Shown here: piece after piece, positions 1 through 7,655 of the stretch
Layout of the letters: each line of letters opens with the position of its first letter
Numbering within the stretch: position 1 is the stretch's first letter
Assembly (NCBI RefSeq): GCF_003597125.1
Contig: NZ_QYYA01000002.1
Coordinates: 620,001-684,000, forward strand
Origin: Alcanivorax profundi
GTDB lineage: Bacteria > Pseudomonadota > Gammaproteobacteria > Pseudomonadales > Alcanivoracaceae
DNA: 64,000 nt
Direction of reading: 5' to 3'
Notes under the pieces: model-generated
What the model was told of the DNA's origin: nothing
Seen by the model: only the letters and a program-made list of their open reading frames with translations
Database searches by the model: none
Position numbers and translations under genes: made by a program

Positions 1-1
1 G

Positions 2-2140
2 GAAACCAACGAGCGGCTGGAAACCATGGTGCAAGAACGTACCCAGGCGCTGGAGGAGAGCAACCAGGCCCTGGGCGCCACCGGCGAACGGCTGGAACTG
101 GCACTGGAAGCCAGCAATATCGGCCTGTGGGACTGGATGCTGGACACCGGGCGCAACTACCACACCAATTTCGACCGCCTGCTGGGCTACGACAGCGCCT
201 ATTTCAAGAATTTCTTCGGTGACCTGGAAACCCTGGTGCATCCGGAAGACCTGACCCGTATCCGCCGGGCCATGGTGTCCCATTTCAAGGGCGACAGCGA
301 TCGCTACCACGCCGTCTACCGGCTTCGCCATGCCGATGGCAACTGGCGCTGGATCGAAGATGAGGGACGGGTGGTCAAGTGGTCCGAAAAAGGCCGCGCC
401 ACCCGCATGATCGGCACTCGCCGTGATATCACCGAAGACCGTCAGGCTCAGGAGCAACAACGCCTGGCCGCCACGGTCTTCGAAAACGCCCCCGAAGGGA
501 TCTTCATCCTCGACCACAAATTCCGCTTCCTGGCAGTGAACGCACGCTTTGAGCAAATCACCGGATATTCTGAATCCATGATGCTGGGCAAGCGGGTTCT
601 CGACCATGAAGACACCGCCCCCAACCGCGAGACTTATCTGTCCATTACCGCCGCACTCAAGGAAAACGGCTTCTGGGAAGGGGAAATCAACGAACGGCGG
701 CGTAACGGTGAAATGTTCCCTGAATGGTTGCAGGTCAGCGCCGTTCGCGATGAGCACAAACGGGTGATCCGCTACGTAGGGATGATGTCCGATCTCACCG
801 CACGCAAGGAAACCGAGCAACAACTGCAGTTTCTGTCCAATTATGACCGCCTGACCGGACTGCCCAACCGGTCCCAGTTCCGCGAACACCTGCACAAGTC
901 GCTCACCCTGGCACGCCTGAACCGGGAAAAAGTGGCCTTGCTGATGATCGATATGGATCGTTTCAAGCCCATCAACGAATCCCTCGGTCATGAGATCGGC
1001 GATCGTCTGCTCAAAGCGGCCGCAGAGCGCCTTGGCGAGCACGCCGGTGGAGTCGAGAACATGGCGCGGGTCGGCGGCGACGAGTTCACCCTGTTGCTGG
1101 AAAACCATGGCGGCGAAAATGTCATCACCCAGCAATGCCAGAAACTCATTAACGCCATGAAAAAGCCGTTCCTCATCGATGGCCATGAGTTACTGCTGGG
1201 AGCCAGTATCGGGATCAGCCTGTTCCCGGATACCGCCAAAGAAGCGCAAAGCATGATCAATCAGGCCGATATGGCGGTGTATCAGGCCAAGCGCAGTGGC
1301 GGCAACAACTACCAGTTCTATCGCAGTAACATGCGTGTGGCCTCGGTGGAACAACTGGCCCTGGAAACCAGCTTGCGCAAGGCCATTTTCAAGAACGAGT
1401 TTGTGGTTCATTACCAACCGAAAATGGACCTGGCCACCAACCGCATCAATTCTGTGGAAGCTTTGGTCCGCTGGCAGCATCCGACCATGGGCTTGCTGCC
1501 ACCCGCCGAATTCATTCCGCTGGCCGAAGAAACCGGCCTGATCTCCGCCATTGGCGAGCTGGTACTGGAACGCTCCTGTCGCCAGGCCTACAAATGGCAC
1601 AAGCAGGGGCTGGGCGACATCTGCGTCTCGGTGAACCTGTCCGCCCACCAGTTCCGCAAGGGGAATGTGGCCGATATTGTCGACCGGGTACTGTCCAGCA
1701 CCGAGCTCCCCCCCCACCTGCTGGAACTGGAGCTCACCGAAAGCCTGATCATGGAAGACATGGAGCAGAACATCGAGCTGCTCCAGCAACTGCGCACCCG
1801 CGGTATCGAGCTGGCCCTGGACGATTTCGGCACCGGCTATTCCTCACTGAGCTACCTGAAGCGCTTCCCGGTAGACACCCTGAAAATCGACCGGTCCTTC
1901 ATTATGGATCTGGACAAGAGCCCCGACGACGCCGCCATCACCCGCGCCATCATCGACATGGCTCACAGCCTGCAGATGAACGTGGTCGCCGAAGGCGTGG
2001 AAACCGAAGACCACCTCAGCATCCTGCGCGACATGGACTGTGACAGCATCCAGGGGTACCTGATCAGCAAGCCGGTACCGGAAGGGGAGCTGGTGGAGTT
2101 GCTGCATACGCAGGCGTATAGAAAAGCCATCGACAGTTAA
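2..2140 (+). CDS. PAS-PAS-GGDEF-EAL cyclic-di-GMP signalling protein (5' partial)
   Basis: The reading frame is open from the first bases of the window, so the gene begins upstream; the visible start reads like a coiled-coil linker (ETNERLETMVQERTQALEES). Two PAS domains follow, each closing with a PAC-type motif (TRRDITEDRQ and MMSDLTARKETE). The GGDEF motif is intact at 1073-1087 within ARVGGDEFTLLLEN, and the EAL motif is intact at 1457-1465 (EALVRWQHP), followed by ELTESLIMED and DDFGTGYSSLSYLKR, so both the cyclase and the phosphodiesterase sites look complete. There is no RxxD inhibitory site at the expected spacing before GGDEF. Such proteins turn a sensory input into c-di-GMP changes that affect biofilm and motility. 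Which activity dominates and what the PAS domains sense cannot be read from the sequence. Confidence 0.93.
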   Translation, partial: ETNERLETMVQERTQALEESNQALGATGERLELALEASNIGLWDWMLDTGRNYHTNFDRLLGYDSAYFKNFFGDLETLVHPEDLTRIRRAMVSHFKGDSDRYHAVYRLRHADGNWRWIEDEGRVVKWSEKGRATRMIGTRRDITEDRQAQEQQRLAATVFENAPEGIFILDHKFRFLAVNARFEQITGYSESMMLGKRVLDHEDTAPNRETYLSITAALKENGFWEGEINERRRNGEMFPEWLQVSAVRDEHKRVIRYVGMMSDLTARKETEQQLQFLSNYDRLTGLPNRSQFREHLHKSLTLARLNREKVALLMIDMDRFKPINESLGHEIGDRLLKAAAERLGEHAGGVENMARVGGDEFTLLLENHGGENVITQQCQKLINAMKKPFLIDGHELLLGASIGISLFPDTAKEAQSMINQADMAVYQAKRSGGNNYQFYRSNMRVASVEQLALETSLRKAIFKNEFVVHYQPKMDLATNRINSVEALVRWQHPTMGLLPPAEFIPLAEETGLISAIGELVLERSCRQAYKWHKQGLGDICVSVNLSAHQFRKGNVADIVDRVLSSTELPPHLLELELTESLIMEDMEQNIELLQQLRTRGIELALDDFGTGYSSLSYLKRFPVDTLKIDRSFIMDLDKSPDDAAITRAIIDMAHSLQMNVVAEGVETEDHLSILRDMDCDSIQGYLISKPVPEGELVELLHTQAYRKAIDS

Positions 2141-2146
2141 TAGTTA

Positions 2147-2283
2147 ACAGTGAAAAGTGAACAGCGGCGCGATCGGCGTCTGGCTGTGACTGGAAGCAAA
2201 GAGGCCGCGCCCATCACTGGGACGCGGCCTCTTGTGTTCAAGAACCGCACACGACGACACCGCGCGCTGTTCACTGTTCACTC
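2147..2283. repeat. Intergenic inverted repeat of GTGAACA-type units
   Basis: The left arm (2147-2171) is built of AGTGAA and GTGAACAGCG units. The right arm (2261-2283) reads the same on the other strand. The arms bracket a strong hairpin at 2201-2231. Related short units recur at 42078-42107 and 44038-44068, so this looks like a genome-specific intergenic repeat family rather than a chance palindrome. Confidence 0.55.
2201..2237 (+). terminator. Probable terminator between convergent genes
   Basis: GAGGCCGCG (2201-2209) pairs with CGCGGCCTC (2223-2231), extended by an inner CCCA/TGGG pair, and is followed by TTGTGTT. It lies between the converging GGDEF-EAL gene and the minus-strand gene ending at 2271, so it may serve both directions. 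Confidence 0.6.
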
Positions 2284-3260
2284 AACAGCGCGAGCGTCTC
2301 CTCCGCCTCAAAATACCCCTTCAGATGACGACGAAGCCACTCCTCAAGCAGGCCTTCCGTACGCAGCTTGTCGAGGATCGGCGGGGCGAAGCGGCGGGCG
2401 TCGTCGAGCATCATTTCGCGGGTGACGCCCATTTCCTCCAGCAGCTCGGTCAGGCTGGTGTCGCCGTATTTTTCAAAGAAGGCATTCACCCCGGACAACA
2501 GCAGACTGTTGAAATAGTCGGTATGACGTAGCTCCCGCCAATACTCGAAACCGATCACGAACAGCTCCTGGATATCCTCACTGGTGACCAGCCCACGCAC
2601 CTCGGCCACCGGGCGCTGGGCAAACTCCTGCCAGGCCACCAACACCAGCTCGCGCAGCTCATCCAGATTCTCGTCCCGATAGAGATAGGGGTCGCTCAGC
2701 AGCTGCTCGGTTCGTCGCAGCAACCATTCCTGCAGGCGGGTTTCCACGCTGGACACCCAGCGTGCCGGCAACCGTTTGCCCAGCTGTTCGCGCAGCGGCG
2801 CGGGTAGCCCCTGGTGCAGCAAGGTCTTGAGTCCCATCTGGGCCCCCCCTGCCAGCAACGCGAGCAGCACCGGGTTACGCCCCAGCCATGCCATTCCCTG
2901 ACGAGAGAGCGGAATCTCCAGCACCTTGTCCAACAAGGCCATCACCACATCTTCATCAACGACATCGGCCACCACCCGCTCACTATCCGCTGCCTGGTCA
3001 TAGAATTTCTCGACCATATCGCCCACCAGCTCGGGAATCGCACCGCTGATGTGCATTTCCACGGCGTACTTGCGGGCGGTGTGATGGATCTGCTCCGCGC
3101 TGACCCACTCGGTCAGGGTGTAACGGCCAGCTTGTTCCAGCAGGTAATCCAGCTCTGATTCGATCAGGCCCTCCAGCTGGGCAGGCGCGAGACGGGCCAG
3201 CAGATAATCCACCAACCCATCAAGTAAACGATTTGCCACTTCCTGTTTATTGTCTGTCAT
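2271..3260 (-). CDS. Conserved hypothetical helical protein
   Basis: A 329-residue protein starting MTDNKQEVANRLLDGLVDYL. The start at 3260 was chosen over a longer upstream ORF because the extra residues would run through the divergent promoter and over the next gene. The product is rich in charged helices, has no clear signal peptide, and has one mildly hydrophobic stretch around NPVLLALLAGGAQMGLKTLL. I recognise no catalytic motif or named family. It is divergent from the metal-dependent hydrolase gene at 3345 and shares an 84-base promoter region with it that holds a perfect inverted repeat, so the two may be co-regulated. Function unknown. Confidence 0.75.
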   Translation of the reverse strand: MTDNKQEVANRLLDGLVDYLLARLAPAQLEGLIESELDYLLEQAGRYTLTEWVSAEQIHHTARKYAVEMHISGAIPELVGDMVEKFYDQAADSERVVADVVDEDVVMALLDKVLEIPLSRQGMAWLGRNPVLLALLAGGAQMGLKTLLHQGLPAPLREQLGKRLPARWVSSVETRLQEWLLRRTEQLLSDPYLYRDENLDELRELVLVAWQEFAQRPVAEVRGLVTSEDIQELFVIGFEYWRELRHTDYFNSLLLSGVNAFFEKYGDTSLTELLEEMGVTREMMLDDARRFAPPILDKLRTEGLLEEWLRRHLKGYFEAEETLALLSEQ

Positions 3261-3299
3261 GTCCTGTTGCCTGGGCGGAAAAGTCCTTGATGGTTTGAG

Positions 3300-3319
3300 G
3301 GTTAATTGTATCATTAACC
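3300..3319. promoter_or_regulatory. Inverted repeat, candidate operator in divergent promoter
   Basis: GGTTAAT-N6-ATTAACC forms a perfect 7-base inverted repeat between the divergent genes starting at 3260 and 3345. Its position and size fit a dimeric repressor site. The regulator is unknown. Confidence 0.45.
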
Positions 3320-3344
3320 AATGTAACAGTTTTGGAGGCGCGCC

Positions 3345-4190
3345 ATGAAAGCGATCTCGATTCTTCCGATTCGTCGCAACCTGAAGTTCAACCTCAATCC
3401 GGCCAAGGCCCTGACCTGGCATCGGGACGGGCTTAATGTCAGCCAGTTTCTGAATACCATGAGCCTGTTCTTTCCGGTAGGGGAGCGCTTTTTCATTGAT
3501 AGCGTACGCAATTACCGCGATCAGATCACGGATCCCGAACTGAAAAAAGCCGTTACCGCGTTTATTGGTCAGGAAGCCATGCACGGCCGCGAGCACGACG
3601 AGTACAACAACTACGTGGCTGACAGCGGTATCCCGCTGCATGCGCAGGAAGAAGTTGTCACCCAGTTGCTCAATGCTGTTCAGGCCTACACTCCCAAAGC
3701 CTTCCAGCTGGCCGCTACCGTAGCACTGGAACACCTGACAGCGATTCTGGGAGGCGGCCTGCTGGACCTGCCGGAAATCATGGATGGGTCAGACCCGGGC
3801 TATCAGGCCATCTGGAACTGGCACGCGCTGGAAGAAACCGAGCACAAGGCCGTGGCCTTTGATGTTTACACCACTGTCATTGGTCGTGACAGCAACCCGG
3901 GCGCCTACGCCCTGCGCACCACAACACTGGTGGCGGCCACCGGGATCTTCTTTGCCCTGTTCATTCCTTTCTACCTGCACAACGTGCGCATCAAGGGCGG
4001 CCTGACCGACCTGAAAGGCTGGCGCGCCGTGGCCAAACACACCTGGGGCAAGAAAGGCATCTTCCGCAACATTACCCTACCCTGGCTGGACTGGTTCAAG
4101 CCCGGCTTCCATCCGTGGGATCACGATAACCGCCAGCACCTCGAAAACTTCGAAGCGCTGCTTGGCGATATCCTGCGGGACGCCGCATAA
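3345..4190 (+). CDS. Predicted metal-dependent hydrolase (PF10118-like)
   Basis: A 281-residue protein preceded by a good ribosome binding site (TTTTGGAGGCGCGCC before ATG). It matches the family annotated as predicted metal-dependent hydrolases, which has a ferritin-like helical core. Likely metal ligands are the Glu/His sets in FIGQEAMHGREHDEYN, ALEHLTAILGG and WHALEETEHKAVAFDVY. A single hydrophobic stretch (ATGIFFALFIPFYLHNV, around residues 203-220) suggests membrane association. The substrate is unknown for the family. A strong terminator follows at 4231, so it appears to be a single-gene unit. Confidence 0.8.
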   Translation: MKAISILPIRRNLKFNLNPAKALTWHRDGLNVSQFLNTMSLFFPVGERFFIDSVRNYRDQITDPELKKAVTAFIGQEAMHGREHDEYNNYVADSGIPLHAQEEVVTQLLNAVQAYTPKAFQLAATVALEHLTAILGGGLLDLPEIMDGSDPGYQAIWNWHALEETEHKAVAFDVYTTVIGRDSNPGAYALRTTTLVAATGIFFALFIPFYLHNVRIKGGLTDLKGWRAVAKHTWGKKGIFRNITLPWLDWFKPGFHPWDHDNRQHLENFEALLGDILRDAA

Positions 4191-4230
4191 GGTTTTTTAT
4201 TCACCGAGCTCTCCCTTTCCGGTGATTCCA

Positions 4231-4260
4231 GGGTCGGCACCTTCTGCCGGCCCTTTTTTT
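4231..4260 (+). terminator. Rho-independent terminator
   Basis: A GGGTCGGCA / TGCCGGCCC stem with one mismatch and loop CCTTC, followed by eight T residues, 40 bases after the stop of the metal-dependent hydrolase gene. Confidence 0.9.
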
Positions 4261-4341
4261 TGCCTTCTGGCAAATCACCCCAAATCCCTCGATCCCCTGG
4301 CACACCGACAGCCATCACGCCCCTTGAGGAAGTCACCACAC

Positions 4342-4370
4342 AAAAACGCCCGCACAGCAGTGCGGGCGTT
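4342..4370 (-). terminator. Rho-independent terminator of the MscS gene
   Basis: AACGCCCGCAC (4345-4355), loop AGCA, GTGCGGGCGTT (4360-4370). On the minus strand the stem is followed by a T run, just downstream of the mechanosensitive channel gene. Confidence 0.9.
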
Positions 4371-4390
4371 GAGCCAGATACCGGCAAGGC

Positions 4391-6679
4391 TTACTTTCCG
4401 CTCTGGGTCGACACCACCCGGTCATCGGTCAATCGCACCGGGGCCGCAGGCGCCGTGCCATCCCGGTCTTCACCGAAATACAGGGTGGTATGCGGGAACG
4501 GGATTTCAATCCCCGCCTTGTCAAAGTAGATCTTCACCAGCCGGTTAAACGCCCTGCCCACGGCCCATTGGTTGCCCGGGGTAGTCTTGATGACCACACG
4601 AATATTCACCGAGCTGTCGGCAAGGGCCGTGACCCCCGCCACGGTCATGGGGGCAAGAATATTGTCCTTGTGCTCGCCGTCTTTCAGGGCCTCGAAGGCG
4701 GCCTCCAGCTGCACGATGGCATCATCAATGCTTTCCCGGTAAGCAATGCCGTACTCGCCCACGTGGTTGCCATATTCACGGGTAAAGTTCGACACGGCAT
4801 CCACCGAGGAGAACGGCACAATGTGGTAGGTACCATAAAGATCCCGCAACGCCACCGAACGGATACCCACGCGCTCCACGGTGCCGGAATGGCTGCCGAC
4901 GCTAACAAAGTCGTTGGTATTCATCGCGTTCTCAAGCTGAATAAACACCCCGGTAATCACATCCTGCACCAGTTTCTGCGCACCGAAGCCGATGGCCAAC
5001 CCCAACACCCCGGCGCCAGCAATCAGCGGCGCGATATCTACACCGATCTCGGACAGCACAATCATCACGGTCATGATGATAATGGTGATCGCCAGCGTGG
5101 TATGGAACAGCCCCATCAGCGTCTCACCCCGCGCAGCCTGTGCAGGAGTGCTGTTTTCACCGGGGCTGAGCTTGTGCTCGACCAGGCTGGCGAGAGCTAC
5201 CCAGACCGCCGCCGCCAGCGCCAGAATAATCAGGATATCCAGCAACGCCGACACCGTCATGGCACCGGCCTCAGTGCCATACCAGGCGGCAAGGTCATAT
5301 ACCCTCCAGGCATCCAGACACACCACCAACACCAACGTCAGGATCAAGGCACGAATCACTTTTAACCCGGTCGGCACATAGGTGTTCACCCTCGCCTGCA
5401 GCCGCGGCATGCTCGCATTGATACGCTCAGACAAGTGGATTTCCTTGCCGATCAGCTGTCCCAGCGCCACCGACACCAGCAATCCCGCCCCCACATACAA
5501 CAGGGTTTGCAAGGTGGCCGTGGCCACGAAAGGCACCGCCGTTTCCGGATTCAACACCGTCACCGCAAACACCAGCAAGGCATAGGCCAGGGCCAGGCCG
5601 TGCCACACCCGTGACAAGCCCAGCAAGGCCAGGCGGGCCGGGCCATGGTGATGCTCGGCCCGTTGCGCCAGGGCGGTTCGCAGCACCGTCCGTTTACGCA
5701 AGATCACCAGGGCCGCATACACCAGGGCCAACAACATAATGAGCGTACCCATCCCATTCCCCACCGACGGCGACACATTGAAGTTCAGCACCGGTACCAG
5801 TACCAGCATGCCATAGCCAATCAGCCCCGCCTCGCGGGCAAGAAAGCGATTGCAGTAACGCGCCTGCTCCGCCGCGACCGGAAGCAAGCGCAAGCCTTCG
5901 TACCGGGAGGAGAACAACATCCTCAACCCCGCCTTCACCAGCTCAACCACCAGGAACGCATTCAGAAACAGCGCCAACCGAGTGGCATCTGCGGCCAGCT
6001 GTTCCGTCAACAAAGAGGCGATGAAACTCCCGGCCAGATAGGCCAGTGCTACCACCACAATATCCGCGACAGCCGCCATACCCACCGCAGCAGCCGTACG
6101 CAGGATCGCCAGCTTCTCTGACCCTCTGCTTGCCCAGCGACTCAACCGGATAAATGCCGACCCTGCGAGAGCCCGCAGGGCCCAGAACACCACAAAGGTA
6201 GCCACCACAAGCATCGCCAGATTCAACAGCGCGGCCCCCACCGTCTTCATGTCCAGCGCAGTCTCAGAGGCCGGGGCCACCCCGGCACCGCTATCGCTGC
6301 CAAACCAGCCGGTTACCACCCCGGTTATGGCTGCAAACTGCTGCCCCAGGTCCCCGGCAATATTGCCGGTTGCCGCGGCCATCCGACGAGCGAAAGAGAC
6401 CTGTTCTGCGGTCTGACCACTGGGCGAGCTGGCCGCAATCTGCGCGGCTGGCACCTCACCCTCCATTCCCAGCGGGGCAGGCTCAGCGGCACGCTCCAGG
6501 CCACGCAACTGCTCGATCAAGCGCTCACGACGACCGTCATCTTCCAGCGCATCGGCCAGTTCACCGTATTGGCTTTGCGCGGAGGATGGCGCCTGAGCCG
6601 ACGCCGTTGGTACCCATAACGACAGCAACAGGCTCAATAGCAGAATGAGATTTGGGGCTAACCGGACTTGATGCGACAC
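4391..6679 (-). CDS. MscS-family mechanosensitive ion channel with large N-terminal extension
   Basis: 762 residues with an N-terminal signal sequence (residues 1-28, cleavage near TASAQA), a periplasmic segment to about 130, then about ten hydrophobic segments. The MscS core lies near the C-terminus: the pore helix region AGAGVLGLAIGFGAQKLVQD, then the beta domain with DFVSVGSHSGTVERVGIRSV and VPFSSVDAVSNFTREY. Length and layout resemble E. coli YbiO (741 residues) more than the small MscS. Such channels release solutes on hypo-osmotic shock, apt for a marine cell. It is monocistronic, with its own terminator at 4342-4370. YbiO orthology is likely but not proven. Confidence 0.9.
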   Translation of the reverse strand: MSHQVRLAPNLILLLSLLLSLWVPTASAQAPSSAQSQYGELADALEDDGRRERLIEQLRGLERAAEPAPLGMEGEVPAAQIAASSPSGQTAEQVSFARRMAAATGNIAGDLGQQFAAITGVVTGWFGSDSGAGVAPASETALDMKTVGAALLNLAMLVVATFVVFWALRALAGSAFIRLSRWASRGSEKLAILRTAAAVGMAAVADIVVVALAYLAGSFIASLLTEQLAADATRLALFLNAFLVVELVKAGLRMLFSSRYEGLRLLPVAAEQARYCNRFLAREAGLIGYGMLVLVPVLNFNVSPSVGNGMGTLIMLLALVYAALVILRKRTVLRTALAQRAEHHHGPARLALLGLSRVWHGLALAYALLVFAVTVLNPETAVPFVATATLQTLLYVGAGLLVSVALGQLIGKEIHLSERINASMPRLQARVNTYVPTGLKVIRALILTLVLVVCLDAWRVYDLAAWYGTEAGAMTVSALLDILIILALAAAVWVALASLVEHKLSPGENSTPAQAARGETLMGLFHTTLAITIIIMTVMIVLSEIGVDIAPLIAGAGVLGLAIGFGAQKLVQDVITGVFIQLENAMNTNDFVSVGSHSGTVERVGIRSVALRDLYGTYHIVPFSSVDAVSNFTREYGNHVGEYGIAYRESIDDAIVQLEAAFEALKDGEHKDNILAPMTVAGVTALADSSVNIRVVIKTTPGNQWAVGRAFNRLVKIYFDKAGIEIPFPHTTLYFGEDRDGTAPAAPVRLTDDRVVSTQSGK

Positions 6680-6881
6680 GCTCCTCTCCTTTTCCCCGGA
6701 CCCGCCGCTCGACCCAGCCCGGAGAAGCCAGAATTTGAATGGTATTCAAGGCCGCCACCCTAACAACTCAGGGCCAACAAGATGTGAAGTTCACGCGAAG
6801 AAAATGTTCAAGTTTTGTAAGACCCGATTGGCCCTGGAGGAAAGCCCCCCGTGGTGCAAAGCCAACTCGGCCAGTTGACTG

Positions 6882-6899
6882 TTACATTGACGAGTGTAA
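6882..6899. promoter_or_regulatory. Inverted repeat TTACA-N8-TGTAA upstream of the M24-like gene
   Basis: The 256-base gap 6680-6935 lies between the divergent mscS and M24-like genes. The only clear structure I see in it is this inverted repeat 37 bases before the ATG at 6936, a plausible repressor site. The regulator is unknown. Confidence 0.35.
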
Positions 6900-6935
6900 G
6901 TATCGATAGCCATCTAACAACAACCCGGAGGCGCC

Positions 6936-7613
6936 ATGACCGCGTTCTGGACCCCGGACCAGCAGGCGCTGGCCCCTTATCTCAAGGCGAAACATTACGC
7001 CGAGAAATGCGTGCAGATCATTGCCGGTTCACTGCAACCGGGCATGACCGTTGCCGACTGCGAACAACTCATGCGGGACTGGCTGCGGGCCCATCAGGTC
7101 TTCGATCCTGCCCGACCACCCAGGGTACGTTTTTCCGGCCACAACCGCGCTCGCCCCTTTGGCCTCAACAGACCGGGCAAGCGCCGCTACCGTCAAGGTA
7201 TGACTTATATACTGCGCTGCGATGCCGTGCTGAACGGCTATGCCGCCAAAGCCAGCCTGGCCGGCCCGTCCGAAGAACCGGCTCTGGTCGCCCTGCAGCA
7301 CGAACTGGAGGAATGGCGGCAAGCCTTGCCGGCAACGCTGGCCCACGGGCACAGCCCACAACAATTGGCGGCGCGATTTCCGGACGTTCAGCAGCGCCAC
7401 AGGCTGGCACCGATCACCGGCAATCTGCCGGAGGGCAACCGCATTGCCGAGGGGGCACTGATCCCGGGCCTGTGGCAATGGCAGTTCAGCCTCAGCCGCG
7501 ATGGCCACACCGTGGCCGGCAATGAGTTTCTGGTGATGGATGATCATGGCCCACGCTGGCTGAGTCAGGGCGCCGACGCGCTGACCCTGGATCCCCCAAC
7601 ACTGACGCAATAA
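6936..7613 (+). CDS. Degenerate M24 (pita-bread fold)-like protein
   Basis: 225 residues, start supported by the RBS CCCGGAGGCGCC. The N-terminal part (YAEKCVQIIAGSLQPGMTVA) looks like the helix that opens M24 metallopeptidases. GMTYILRCDAVLNGYAAKAS aligns by eye to the M24 segment that normally reads DLGAxYNGYxSDxTR. The second metal-binding Asp is replaced, and later His/Glu ligands are not evident, so peptidase activity is doubtful. It lies 42 bases before the hydrolase-SDR fusion gene on the same strand, so co-transcription is likely. Confidence that it is a real gene is high; the family call is by eye only. Confidence 0.65.
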   Translation: MTAFWTPDQQALAPYLKAKHYAEKCVQIIAGSLQPGMTVADCEQLMRDWLRAHQVFDPARPPRVRFSGHNRARPFGLNRPGKRRYRQGMTYILRCDAVLNGYAAKASLAGPSEEPALVALQHELEEWRQALPATLAHGHSPQQLAARFPDVQQRHRLAPITGNLPEGNRIAEGALIPGLWQWQFSLSRDGHTVAGNEFLVMDDHGPRWLSQGADALTLDPPTLTQ

Positions 7614-7655
7614 CCGACGACAGAGTCGACAGACAGTACAACGAGGACACACAAG

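Noticed and set aside
1040-1090. c-di-GMP inhibitory site in the GGDEF domain
   Set aside because: There is no RxxD five residues before GGDEF; the local sequence is GGVENMARV.
6851-7525. 224-residue overlapping plus-strand ORF
   Set aside because: It runs in another frame over the M24-like gene, has no RBS, and is Arg/Pro/Gly-rich shadow sequence; the frame starting at 6936 has a clear RBS.
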